64,000 nt of DNA. Origin: JAXMAZ01 sp046350115 (GTDB taxonomy: Bacteria; Planctomycetota; Planctomycetia; Gemmatales; Gemmataceae). The notes under the pieces are model-generated. The model made no database searches. It was not told the DNA's origin and worked only from the letters and a program-made list of their open reading frames with translations. This document shows, in pieces, positions 1-9,480 of the stretch (its first letter is position 1; each line of letters starts with the position of its first letter). The stretch covers positions 124,001 to 188,000 of the forward strand of contig JAXMAZ010000009.1 of the NCBI GenBank assembly GCA_046350115.1. The letters are read 5' to 3'. Made by a program: the position numbers and the translations under genes.

Positions 1-1985
1 AACAGCCGGGCGGCAACGGGTTCCTGGTCGTGCCGGACGTTGGCCTGCTCGACGACGCGGCCGAGGTCGGCCGGCCCGCCGTATTTGGCCAGCAGGGTAT
101 ACACCTCGACCTCACGGTCGCCCGTCACCTTGCCGGTGTCGAGCAACCGCCGCAGCGGGCCGACGATGTCCGCTGACCCGGCCGCCTGTAGGGCGAACAC
201 CAACTTCTTCGGGTCGCCGCCGAAGTCGAGCTTGCCGGACTGGACTTCGGGCAGCCAGTGCGGGGCGAGTTCCCGCAGCGTCAGCCAGAGGGCGTAGTCG
301 AGCCACTTGTCCATAGGTTTTTCCAGGACAGAGGTGGCTACATCGGCCGCGAGGGTGGCTTGCGAGTCGAGTACCTCCCGAGTCATCGCCAGGCCGCGAA
401 CCGCTTCCAGCCGGACCCGGGGGTGTTCGTCCGCCGCCCCCGCCTTCAGCACCGGGAGGATGTTCGGTCGGGTGATGTAGTCCGTCGCGGAAGCAACCAG
501 ACGGGCGGCAGCGGCCCGGGCGTTCGGGTCGCCACACTTGACGAGCGATTCCACCGGGAACGGGTCAACGACCCCGATCGAATGGCCCACCCAGGCCGCC
601 TCCAGGCGGGCGCGATCGGCCTCGGCAGGTAGTGAGGCGACCCATCGCTTCAGCTCGGGCTGAACGGCTTCACGCCCGCGTTCCGCCAACACCCGCCGCG
701 TCATCTGCCGGGTCCAGTCCTCGGATGCCTTCAGCTGCTCCAGTAGTTCGGCCACACTCGCACCGGCCAGCTTCGGCCGTTGTACCAGCGGCCGGCCCTT
801 GGCGGTGATCCGCCAGATGCGGCCGTGGGTCTTGTCCCGCCGGGGGTCGCGGAAGTCTACCTCGCCGTGCTGGATGATCGGGTTGTACCAGTCGGCCACG
901 TACACCGCCCCGTCCGGCCCCATCGCCACGTCGATCGGCCGGAACGCCGGGTGGCTGCTGCGGATCAGTTCCGGTAGCTCGACGCTGGCGAACCCGGCCC
1001 CGTCCGGCACCACCTTGAACCGGCAGACCCGGTGCCCGCGGAAGTCGTTCGTCACCAGGTTGCCGTCGTACTCCGGCGGCAGGTGCCGGCCGCTCAGCAC
1101 GGCCAGCCCGCAGAACTTCGGGCTGCCCGGGTTCAGCCCCGGCAGCGGCCGCGTCACCTTGTACCCGGCCTCGTACTCGGCCCCCCGCCACAGCTGGTTG
1201 ATACCAGTGAACCCGGCCCCGTCAGTGGCGAAGGCGTTGCCCCACTTATCCCAGGCGGTGCCCCACGGGTTCCAGAACCCGCGGGCGAACACGTCCAGCT
1301 TGCCGGTCTTCGGCTCGAACCGCCACACCCCGCCGGCGTTCAGCCGGCGGACCCCGTGCGGGGTCTCGACGTGGCTGTGGATGTACACCGACTGGTTCAT
1401 GTACAGCCCGCCGTCCGGCCCCCACTTGAGGGTGTGCAGGATGTGGTGGGTGTCCTCGGTGCCAAAGCCGCTCAGCACGATCCGCTTCGTGCGGGCCTTG
1501 CCGGTGGCCGGGTCCGGATCGCTGAAGTGAACCAGGTCGGTGCTGTCGGCGACGTAGGCGCCGCCGTCACCGGGGGCGACGCCGGTCGGGATGAGCAGCC
1601 CGTCGGCGAACACCGTCGTCTTGTCCGCCTTGCCGTCCCCGTCGGTGTCTTCGAGGATGAGCACCTTGTCGTTGGCCTTCTGGCCCGGCTTGATCTGCGG
1701 GTACGTCTCGCTGGCGGCGATCCAGAGCCGGCCCTGTGGGTCGAAGTTCATCTGGATCGGCTTGGCGAGCATCGGGTCGGCGGCGAACAGGTTGACCTCG
1801 AACCCGTCCGGGACGACGAACGTCTTGCGCTCGAGTTCCGGGTCCGGGTCCGGCACCTTGGCGTCCCGCTGGGCGAACGCCGGGGCGGCGACAAACAGGC
1901 TAGCGAACAGAGCGAGGGTGCGCAGGGGGTGGGATCGGGGGTAGGGTCCGCTGTGCGGACCGGGGAAGCGCTCGACGGTCCGCAC
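1..1985 (-). CDS. PVC-type membrane-bound dehydrogenase, C-terminus beyond the window
   Basis: Runs off the left edge; about 660 codons are present. After a signal-like stretch (LFASLFVAAPAFAQ) comes the planctomycete/verrucomicrobial dehydrogenase beta-propeller, with LILEDTDGDGKADKT, LKWGPDGGLYMNQS and RPIDVAMGPDGAVYVADWY, then alpha-helical HEAT-like sequence. Family members normally end in a c-type cytochrome CxxCH domain, which would lie outside the window. The role is inferred as periplasmic oxidation of a sugar-like substrate. The start is unclear: the first usable codon is a GTG at 1985 inside a palindromic repeat, while the signal peptide fits better with a CTG at 1925. The upstream SGNH hydrolase is on the same strand with only the repeat between them. 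Family confidence is high, start confidence low. Confidence 0.85.
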   Translation of the reverse strand, partial: MRTVERFPGPHSGPYPRSHPLRTLALFASLFVAAPAFAQRDAKVPDPDPELERKTFVVPDGFEVNLFAADPMLAKPIQMNFDPQGRLWIAASETYPQIKPGQKANDKVLILEDTDGDGKADKTTVFADGLLIPTGVAPGDGGAYVADSTDLVHFSDPDPATGKARTKRIVLSGFGTEDTHHILHTLKWGPDGGLYMNQSVYIHSHVETPHGVRRLNAGGVWRFEPKTGKLDVFARGFWNPWGTAWDKWGNAFATDGAGFTGINQLWRGAEYEAGYKVTRPLPGLNPGSPKFCGLAVLSGRHLPPEYDGNLVTNDFRGHRVCRFKVVPDGAGFASVELPELIRSSHPAFRPIDVAMGPDGAVYVADWYNPIIQHGEVDFRDPRRDKTHGRIWRITAKGRPLVQRPKLAGASVAELLEQLKASEDWTRQMTRRVLAERGREAVQPELKRWVASLPAEADRARLEAAWVGHSIGVVDPFPVESLVKCGDPNARAAAARLVASATDYITRPNILPVLKAGAADEHPRVRLEAVRGLAMTREVLDSQATLAADVATSVLEKPMDKWLDYALWLTLRELAPHWLPEVQSGKLDFGGDPKKLVFALQAAGSADIVGPLRRLLDTGKVTGDREVEVYTLLAKYGGPADLGRVVEQANVRHDQEPVAARL

Positions 1986-1997
1986 AGCGGACCCTAC
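1941..1997. repeat. REPIN-like inverted hairpin pair, family A copy 1
   Basis: Starts GTAG and ends CTAC. Each arm is a 7-bp-stem hairpin (GGTCCGC TGT GCGGACC), and the two arms are inverted around a spacer of about 15 bases. The right-hand CTAC supplies the TAG stop of the minus-strand SGNH hydrolase. The element also overlaps the presumed 5' end of the next minus-strand gene. Confidence 0.9.
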
Positions 1998-2860
1998 GTG
2001 GGTTGGGTTTTCAGTTCTTGGATCCGCTTTTCGGCTTCGGCGACGAGCGGGTCGAACGCCACCACCTCGGCCGCGTTCTTACCCTGCTCATGCTTGCGGA
2101 ACCCGAACAGGTACGTCTCGTTCTGCGGCCGCCAGCGGTGGAAGAACAGCTCGTTCTTCCGAGCGATTGCGGCGAGTAGTGAGGCGTTCTCGGTGGTTCG
2201 CCCAGGGCCGAACACCGCCGCCGTTCGCCTGTATCCGTCGGGGGTCAAATGCAACCCGTTGTCCGTCAGCGCACCCTCCCCCGGCGGCATGACGGCCCAC
2301 ATGTCCAACAGTCCGTGCTGGCGCTTGGTTGCCGCATCCCGAATGACCTGGCAATACGCCGTCAGCGTGACGTTCTTCTCGCCCGCGTCCGTCACCGGTG
2401 GAGTGTTCTCGAAGGGCGTCGGGGTCATCAGTACGATCCGGGCTTGGGTCGGGGCGAGGGCGTCGAGCAGTTTGTTCAGCCCGTCCGCAAACTTCGCCAC
2501 CCCGGCCGGCCCGGCGAACGACTCGTTGTGCCCGTAGCAGACGATGATCACCGTCGGCTTCAACTCCTTGGTCAGCATCACCAGCCGCTCGAACCCCTTT
2601 GGCGACTCGTCGAACCCGTTGCGGGCCTCGCCCCAGACTGTGTCCCCGCTCCACCCCAGGTTGCGGAACGTGACGTTTACGTCCGCGTTCTTGGCGGTCA
2701 GGGCGTACTCCCAGTGGCCGGTCTTCTGCTCTCGTTCGATTAGGGTGCTGCCGAGGAACACGACCCGGTCCCCGTCCTTGAACCGAAAGGGGTCGGCGGC
2801 GAACGTCGGCCCGGCCGCGACCAGGGCCGCGGCGGCGAGAGCAACAAGACGAGCGGTCAC
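1994..2860 (-). CDS. SGNH/GDSL-family hydrolase, secreted
   Basis: 288 aa with an N-terminal signal peptide (hydrophobic residues about 5-20, cleavage near TFAA). The four SGNH blocks are visible: nucleophile Ser38 in VVFLGSTL, Gly69 in NLGWSGDT, Asn112 in CYGHNES, and Asp200/His204 in DNGLHL. The nucleophile block reads GST rather than GDS, a common variation in planctomycete members. A periplasmic esterase or carbohydrate deacetylase role is inferred; the substrate is unknown. The TAG stop (1994-1996) belongs to the CTAC end of the family A repeat. It lies upstream of, and on the same strand as, the PVC dehydrogenase, a pairing that suggests joint processing of a (possibly acylated) carbohydrate. 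Confidence 0.88.
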   Translation of the reverse strand: MTARLVALAAAALVAAGPTFAADPFRFKDGDRVVFLGSTLIEREQKTGHWEYALTAKNADVNVTFRNLGWSGDTVWGEARNGFDESPKGFERLVMLTKELKPTVIIVCYGHNESFAGPAGVAKFADGLNKLLDALAPTQARIVLMTPTPFENTPPVTDAGEKNVTLTAYCQVIRDAATKRQHGLLDMWAVMPPGEGALTDNGLHLTPDGYRRTAAVFGPGRTTENASLLAAIARKNELFFHRWRPQNETYLFGFRKHEQGKNAAEVVAFDPLVAEAEKRIQELKTQPT

Positions 2861-2974
2861 GGTCGTTCCCTTCCCAGGTGTGCCCCCTCATTGACGCGGG
2901 AACCGGCCGGGGAATCAAGCGGAAAACCGCCCGGCCGGGCGGTACAGTAGCGGCGGTCAATCGGAGGGGTTGTC

Positions 2975-5941
2975 GTGAGCCGACTGCTGCTCGTCGCCGC
3001 GTTCGCCGCAGTGGGGGCCGTCCCTGGCGGCGGGGTTCAGCCCCGCCCCTCGCCCGAGACGCATCAGGTCGCGCTCAACGGCCACAACTTCACGCTGCCG
3101 GAGGGGTTCACGGTCGAGCTGATAGCCGGGCCGGGGGTGGTGCGCTTCCCGGTGGCGGCTGCGTTCGACGACGTTGGCCATCTGTACGTGACCGAGGCGT
3201 CCGGCACCAACGACAACGTGAAGAAGCAGCTCGCGGAACTGCCGCACCGATTGCTGAAGCTGACCGACGCCGACCGCGACGGACGGTTCGAGAAATCGGA
3301 AGTGTTCGCCGACGGGTTCATGCTGCCGCAGGGGGTGATGTGGAAGGACGGGGCAGTGTACGTCGGGGCGCCGCCGACCATCACCAAGCTGACCCCCGGG
3401 TCGGACGGCAAGCTGGCGAAGCGGGAGACGTGGTTCGACGGCAAGACACTGACCGGCTGCGCCAACGACCTGCACGGCCCCTACGCCGGGCCGGACGGCT
3501 GGATTTACTGGACCAAGGGGGCGTTCGCCGAACAGCGGTACACTGTGAACGGCAAGCCGTTCGTCACAAAGGCGGCCCACGTCTTCCGCGCCCGGCCGGA
3601 CGGCACCGGGGTCGAGCCGGTGATGACCGGCGGCATGGACAACCCGGTGGATGTCGCGTTCACCCCGACCGGCGACCGCCTCTTCACGACCACCTTCTTC
3701 CAGCACCCGGGCAAAGGCCGGCGGGACGGGCTGATCCACGCGGTCTACGGCGGGGTGTGGGGCAAGGACCACGCACCCGTGTACGCCCACCCGTGGACCG
3801 GTCCGGACCTGATGCCGGTGATGACGCACCTGGGTGCCGCCGCCCCGTGCGGGCTGCACCGGTACGAGCACACCCAGTTCGGTCATGCGTATGAGGACAA
3901 CCTATTCGCCTGCTGCTTCAACCAGCGGCGGGTGACACGGCACGTCCTCGTCCCGAACGGGGCGACGTACAAGACACTCGACAGCGACTTCCTTACTTCG
4001 GACAACCTCGACTTCCACCCGACGGACGTGATCGAGGACCGCGACGGGTCGCTGCTGGTGGTTGACACCGGCGGCTGGTACAAGCTCTGCTGCCCGACCT
4101 CGCAGCTGGTCAAGCCGGACATCGGCGGGGCGATCTACCGGTTGCGGAAGGTGAACCCGAGTCCCGCGCCGACGAAGCCGGACCCGATCCGGCAGCGGCG
4201 GGAGGCGGTATGGGCGGCCAGCCGGCAGGAGTTGCAAGCGACTGGCACAGGGCTACCGACGGCCCGCCAGGCGCTCACCGACCCGGACGAATCGGTCCGC
4301 CACGTCGCCGCCCACGTCGTCGGGCTGTATCGGGACAAAGCTGCCGTGCCAGCGCTCACCAAGCTGGCCTCGTCCGACCCGCCGCACGTCCGCCGGGTGG
4401 CGGCTGAGGCGCTCGGCCGGATCGGCGACCCGGCCGCGGCGCCGGTCCTGCTCACGGCCCACGCCGGCGTCACCGATCGGGCGTTGCAACATGCCCTCAC
4501 CTTCGCCCTGATCGAGATCGGCGACCCGAAGGCGACCGCCGTCGGTCTGTCCTCCCCGGACTCGCTGATTCAACGGGCGGCCATCACCGCCCTCGATCAG
4601 ATGCGAGACGGCGGGCTGAAGCCGGAGCCGGTGCTGGCCGCCCTCGACTCGCCTAGTTCGGAGTTGAAGGCCACCGCGTGGTGGGTGCTCGGTAAACACC
4701 CGGGCTGGGCGTCGGCCCTGGCCCCCGGCCTCCGCGACCGGCTGGCCAAGCCGGTGACGAACCTGGAACACGACGAGCTGGTCAACCGGCTGGCGAAACT
4801 GTCCGCCAACCCGGCCGTCCAACAGGTGATCGCCGACGCGGCCCGGAACACCGGCAAGCCGACCCCGCAGAACAACCAGGTCGCCCTCCAGGCGATGGCC
4901 CGGTCCGGGCTGAAGGAGATTCCGCCCGCCTGGCAGGACGCCCTGATCGAAGCCCTGCGGCACGGGAACACGCCCATTGCGGTGGCCGCCATCAAGGCGT
5001 TCCCGGCCGGCCGGTCGTTCCCGTCAAGGCTGGCCGATGAGCTGCGCCGGGTCGGCGAGTCTGACATCGCCACCGGGGTTGCGATGGCCGCCCTGACGGC
5101 CATCCCCGGCGGGCTACCCGAAGTGAACGACAAGCTGTTCGACTTCTTGATCGGTCGGTTCGACGCCGCCGAGGACCGACCCACCTACATCCCCGAGGCG
5201 GTCGAAATCCTGTCCCGGGCGAAGCTCACCCCGGCCCAACTCCGCACCCTGGCCGAGCGGCAGCCGCGGGCCGGCCCGATCCACCTGCCGAAGCTGCTCA
5301 ACGCCTTCACCCGCTCGGCCGACCCGGAGGTCGGCCGGGCACTCGTCGCCGCCCTCTCGGACCCGAAGGTGCGGCCCGGGGTGCGGGCGGAGGTCGTGCG
5401 ACCGATCCTGGATAAATACCCGGAGGCCGTCCGGGGCGAGGCCGCCAAATTGTACGCGGCCCTGGACGCCGACCGTGGCGGCGAGCGGGAGAAGTTGACC
5501 GCCATCCTGGCCGACCTGCCGACGGGGGACATTCGCCGCGGGCAGGTGGTGTTCAACGGCCCGAAGGCGGCGTGCATCACCTGCCACCAGATGGGGTACG
5601 TCGGCGGCAAGGTCGGCCCGGACCTGACCCGGATCGGCGGCATCCGGTCCGACCGCGACCTGCTCGAAGCGATCGTCTTTCCGAATGCCAGCTTCGTCCG
5701 CAGCTACGAGCCGGTGGCGGTGACGACGGCCGACGGGCGGACGGTCAGCGGGGTGCTCCGGGACGACCGGCCGGACGAGGTGGTGTTGGCGGTGAGCGCG
5801 ACCGAGGAGGTCCGCATCCCCCGGCGGGACATCGAGGAGGTGAAGCCGGGAACCGTGTCCGTCATGCCCAGCGGGTTCGACCAGCAGTTGTCGAAGCAGG
5901 AGTTGGCCGACCTGGTGGCGTTCCTGAAGGCATCGAAGTAG
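2975..5941 (+). CDS. PVC-type heme-binding dehydrogenase with HEAT repeats and C-terminal cytochrome c
   Basis: 988 aa from a GTG start preceded by GGAGGGG at about 2962-2968. Order: short signal peptide; dehydrogenase beta-propeller (about 30-385, e.g. FTLPEGFTVELIAGPGVVRF); HEAT repeats (about 400-840); and a C-terminal single-heme domain with Cys867-x2-Cys870-His871 (CITCHQM). It ends with the family signature in which a beta-rich stretch follows the heme (VSGVLRDDRPDEVVL). It is inferred to be a periplasmic electron-transferring dehydrogenase. The stop TAG (5939-5941) is formed by the GTAG start of a palindromic repeat. It is transcribed divergently from the SGNH hydrolase across about 110 bp. 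Confidence 0.93.
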   Translation: MSRLLLVAAFAAVGAVPGGGVQPRPSPETHQVALNGHNFTLPEGFTVELIAGPGVVRFPVAAAFDDVGHLYVTEASGTNDNVKKQLAELPHRLLKLTDADRDGRFEKSEVFADGFMLPQGVMWKDGAVYVGAPPTITKLTPGSDGKLAKRETWFDGKTLTGCANDLHGPYAGPDGWIYWTKGAFAEQRYTVNGKPFVTKAAHVFRARPDGTGVEPVMTGGMDNPVDVAFTPTGDRLFTTTFFQHPGKGRRDGLIHAVYGGVWGKDHAPVYAHPWTGPDLMPVMTHLGAAAPCGLHRYEHTQFGHAYEDNLFACCFNQRRVTRHVLVPNGATYKTLDSDFLTSDNLDFHPTDVIEDRDGSLLVVDTGGWYKLCCPTSQLVKPDIGGAIYRLRKVNPSPAPTKPDPIRQRREAVWAASRQELQATGTGLPTARQALTDPDESVRHVAAHVVGLYRDKAAVPALTKLASSDPPHVRRVAAEALGRIGDPAAAPVLLTAHAGVTDRALQHALTFALIEIGDPKATAVGLSSPDSLIQRAAITALDQMRDGGLKPEPVLAALDSPSSELKATAWWVLGKHPGWASALAPGLRDRLAKPVTNLEHDELVNRLAKLSANPAVQQVIADAARNTGKPTPQNNQVALQAMARSGLKEIPPAWQDALIEALRHGNTPIAVAAIKAFPAGRSFPSRLADELRRVGESDIATGVAMAALTAIPGGLPEVNDKLFDFLIGRFDAAEDRPTYIPEAVEILSRAKLTPAQLRTLAERQPRAGPIHLPKLLNAFTRSADPEVGRALVAALSDPKVRPGVRAEVVRPILDKYPEAVRGEAAKLYAALDADRGGEREKLTAILADLPTGDIRRGQVVFNGPKAACITCHQMGYVGGKVGPDLTRIGGIRSDRDLLEAIVFPNASFVRSYEPVAVTTADGRTVSGVLRDDRPDEVVLAVSATEEVRIPRRDIEEVKPGTVSVMPSGFDQQLSKQELADLVAFLKASK

Positions 5942-8900
5942 GGTCCGCTGTGCGGACCGTTCGGCCGCTCGAACGGTCCGCACAGCGGACCGCACGCCGC
6001 ACCATCTACCTTCCCGCGGACCTTGTCCGTCGCCCACTGGATGGCCAGGAAGAACACCGGCGTCAGGAAGATGCCGAACTCCGTCACCCCGATCATGCCG
6101 GCGAACACGGCCGTGCCGAGCAGCCGCCGCATCTCCGCCCCCGCCCCCTCGGCCACGATCAGCGGAACCACCCCAAGGATAAACGCCACGCTGGTCATCA
6201 CGATGGGGCGAAGACGCAGCTTGCACGCCTCGACCGTGGCTGCGAACCGGGTCGCCCCGGCCTCCCGCCGGGTGCGGGCGAACTCGACGATGAGGATGGC
6301 GTTCTTGCACGCCAGCCCGATCAGCACCACGAACCCCACCTGGGTGAAGATGTTCACGTCCTGGTTGGCCATCAGCACCCCGGCGGCGGCGGACAGCAGG
6401 CACATCGGCACCACCAGGATGACGGCCAGCGGCAGCGCCCAGCTCTCGTACTGCGCGGCCAGCACCAGGAACACCAGCACCACGGACAGCAGGAACGCCC
6501 ACATCGCCGTCCGCCCGGACTGGAGCTGGAGCAGGGCCAACTCGGTCCACTCGGCCTTCATCTCCGTCCCGCACGCCCGGTCGGCGACCGCGGCCAGGGT
6601 CGAGATCGCCTGCCCGGAGCTGACCCCCGGGGCCGGCCCGCCGGTGACGGCCGCCGCCGGGTACAGGTTGTACCGGGTGATCATCACCGGCCCCGTCACC
6701 TCCCGCACCTCGGTGAACGACGCCAACTGAACCATCCCGCCGGTCCGGGTGTGGACGGTGATCTTCCGCGGGTCGGACACGTCGTCCCGGAACCGCGGAT
6801 CGGCCTGCACGTTCACCTGCCAGGTCCGGCCGAACCGGTTGAAGTCGTTCACGTACAGGGAGCCGAACAGCACCTGCAGCTCGCCGATCACCTCGGCCAC
6901 GGACACCCCGGTCGCCTCCGCCTGCTCCCGGTCGAGCCGCAGCTCCAGCCAGGGGGTGTCGGCCCGGAACCCGGTGAACACGCCCTTCAGCACGGGCTGG
7001 TCGTTCCCGTCCCGGACGGCGTCCTCGGCCGCCGCCTGGAGCCGCTTCGGGTCCGGGTCGCCGCGGTCTTCCAGCATGATTTTGAACCCGCCGGTCGCTC
7101 CCAGCCCGTCCACCGGCGGGGCGCCGAACACGTGGACCACCGCCCCGGCGATCCGCTCGTCGCACGCCTCCTGAAGCCGGGCGGCGATCACCTCGGCGGT
7201 GGCGTCCGGCCCGGGCCTATCGGCGAAGTCGGCCAGCATCACGTACACGGTGCCGAAGTTGGCCGCGTTCGCCCCGAGCAGTTGCGACTGGCCGGCGACG
7301 GCGATGGTGTGGCTCACCCCGGGCAACCCCCGGGCGATCACGTCCACCTCCTTCACCGCTCGGTCGGTCCGGGCCAGGGACGCCGAGTCCGGCAGTTGGA
7401 CGTTCACCAACAGGTAGCCCTTGTCCTGCGTTGGGATGAACCCGACCGGAGCCTTACTCACCGTGTCGAACGTCAGATACACCAGCCCGACGTACCCGAG
7501 CAGGACCAGCGGCGTCACCCGGAGCAGCCAGCGAACCAGCAGCAGATAACCACCGGTGGCCGCGTCGAACCCGAGGTTGAACACCCGGAAGACCCAGCCG
7601 AGCAGCCGGTTCACCACCACCCGCACCAGCCAGCCGACGGCCAGTCCGAGGGTCGCCCCGATCGCCGGCAGCACCCACGGCCACACGGCCGACGCGTACC
7701 AGGAGAGATCAGCCGGCACCTGCCGTTGCAGCCACTCGGCCGCCGGGGTCAGCTCGACAGCGTAGTGCCGGACGGCCAGGAACCCGGCGGCGGCGAACAG
7801 CAGGGCAATCAACAGCCTCGGCAGCGGCTCCCGGGTCCGCCCCTCCTTCGGCTTAAGCAGCAGGGCGCACAGGGCCGGGCTGAGGGTGAGCGAGTTGAAC
7901 GCCGAGATCAGCGTGGAGACGGCGATGGTGACGGCGAACTGGCGGTAGAACTGACCAACGATGCCGGTGATGAACAGGCACGGCACGAACACCGCGGCCA
8001 GCACTAGCCCGACGGCGATCACCGGCCCGGCCACCTCGTTCACCGCCGCGACGGTCGCCTCCCGCGGCGTCAGCCCGTGCTCGATGTGGTGCTCGACTGC
8101 CTCGACCACCACGATCGCGTCGTCCACCACGATCCCGACGGCGAGGACCAAGCCGAACAGGGTGAGGGCGTTCAGGCTGAACCCGGCCACCGCCATCGCC
8201 CCGAACGTGCCGACGATGGCCACCGGCACGGCCGCCAGCGGGATGATCGCGCTCCGCCAGCTCTGGAGGAACACGAGCATCACGATCGCCACGAGGATGA
8301 CCGCATCCCGCAGGGTGGTGAACACCTCCGACACCGACTCCTCGATGAACGGGGTGGTGTCGTACACGATGGCGTAGTCCAGCCAGCCGGGGAAACGGCC
8401 CTTCAGTTCGGCCATTTTTGACTTCACCCGGCGGGCCGTCTCCAGGGCGTTGCTGCCGGGCAACTGGTACACGCTCAGCGCGACCGACGGCTTGCCGTCC
8501 AGGGTACACACCTGGTCGTACCCGACGGCCCCCAGCTCCACCTTGGTGGCCACGTCCCGCAGCCGGACCAGCCGGCCGTCCGGGTCGGCCTTGAGCACGA
8601 TCTCCGAGAACTGTTCCGGCCGTCTTGCAGCCGGCCGAGGGTGTTGATCGTGTACTGGAAGGTCTGCCCGGCCGGGGCCGGCGGCTGGCCGATCGACCCG
8701 GCCGCCACCTGGGCGTTCTGCTGGGTGACGGCCTGCACCACCGACTGCCCGGTCAGCCCCCGGCCGGCCAGCTTGTCCGGGTCCAGCCACACCCGCATCG
8801 AGTAGTCCCGCTGGCCGAGGAACTGGATGTCCCCGACCCCTTCCAGCCGGCTCAGCTCGTCCCGGAGCTGGATGGTGGCGTAGTTCGACAGGTCCACGTC

Positions 8901-9353
8901 GCTCCGGCTGCCGTCCGGGCTGACTAGGTTGATGATCATCAACTGGCCGGTGGACTTCTTCTTCACCGTCACCCCGCGGCGGCGGACGATCTCCGGCAGC
9001 ACTCGCTCGGCCAGGTTGACCCGGTTCTGCACCAGGACCTGAGCGACGTTCAGGTCGGTGCCCGGCTTGAAGGTGACGGTTAGCGCGTAGGAGCCGTCGT
9101 TCCCGGACGTGGAGGACATGTACATCATGCCCTCGACCCCGTTGATCTGCTGTTCGAGCGGGGCGGCGACGGCGTTCACCACGTCCCGGGCGTTCGCCCC
9201 GGGGTAGGCGGCGGACACCTCGACCGTCGGCGGGGTGATCTCCGGGTACAGGGCGACCGGCAGCCGGACCAGCCCGACCACCCCGCCCAGGGTGATCATG
9301 ATGGACAGCACCGCGGCGGCGATCGGCCGGCCGATGAAGAACCGTGCGAACAC
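5704..9353 (-). CDS. RND efflux pump inner-membrane protein (HAE1 type), second of two, frameshifted
   Basis: AcrB/MdtC-like proton-driven exporter of about 1,150 aa once one frameshift is bridged. The N-terminal part starts MFARFFIGRP and contains the porter sequences PGANARDVVNAVAAPLEQQ and INGVEGMMYMSS. The frame is lost near 8615-8640 and resumes with EQFSEIVLKADPDG. TM4 carries the proton-relay Asp pair (GIVVDDAIVVVEAV), and the TM10 lysine is in ACKNAILIVEF. Between TM6 and TM7 there is an insert of about 100 aa with extra hydrophobic segments. The biological C-terminus is probably near 5996 (DKVRGKVDGA). A decayed repeat end removes the stop, so the frame reads antisense to the neighbouring gene until 5704. 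It lies 31 bp downstream of the first RND gene and should share its operon. Confidence 0.85.
5938..5995. repeat. REPIN-like inverted hairpin pair, family A copy 2
   Basis: GTAG plus hairpin GGTCCGC TGT GCGGACC, then an inverted second arm. The right terminus has decayed from CTAC to GCAC. It lies between two convergent genes. The left TAG terminates the PVC dehydrogenase. The decayed right end sits in the frame of the minus-strand RND gene where a TAG would have terminated it. Confidence 0.9.
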
Positions 9354-9374
9354 ATCGCCCCCTTCGTCTTCCCC

Positions 9375-9480
9375 GTAGGGCGGTCAAGCCGGCTCTGCGG
9401 CGCCGACCCGCCGCACCCGGCTACGAGCGATTGCCATCACGGCGGGTCGGACGCCGCAGAGCCGGCTTGATGACGCTAGT
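9375..9480. repeat. REPIN-like inverted pair, family B copy 1, right end decayed
   Basis: GTAG followed by a long imperfect hairpin (stem core GCCGGCTCTGCGGC) and an inverted copy; the right CTAC terminus is degenerate. It sits 21 bp upstream of the second RND start and is read through by the 3' end of the first RND gene, which stops at a TGA inside the left arm. Confidence 0.82.

Noticed and set aside
5572..8007. Plus-strand open frame of 811 codons
   Set aside because: It starts inside the PVC dehydrogenase and runs antisense to the RND pump through a repeat; composition is that of a shadow frame.
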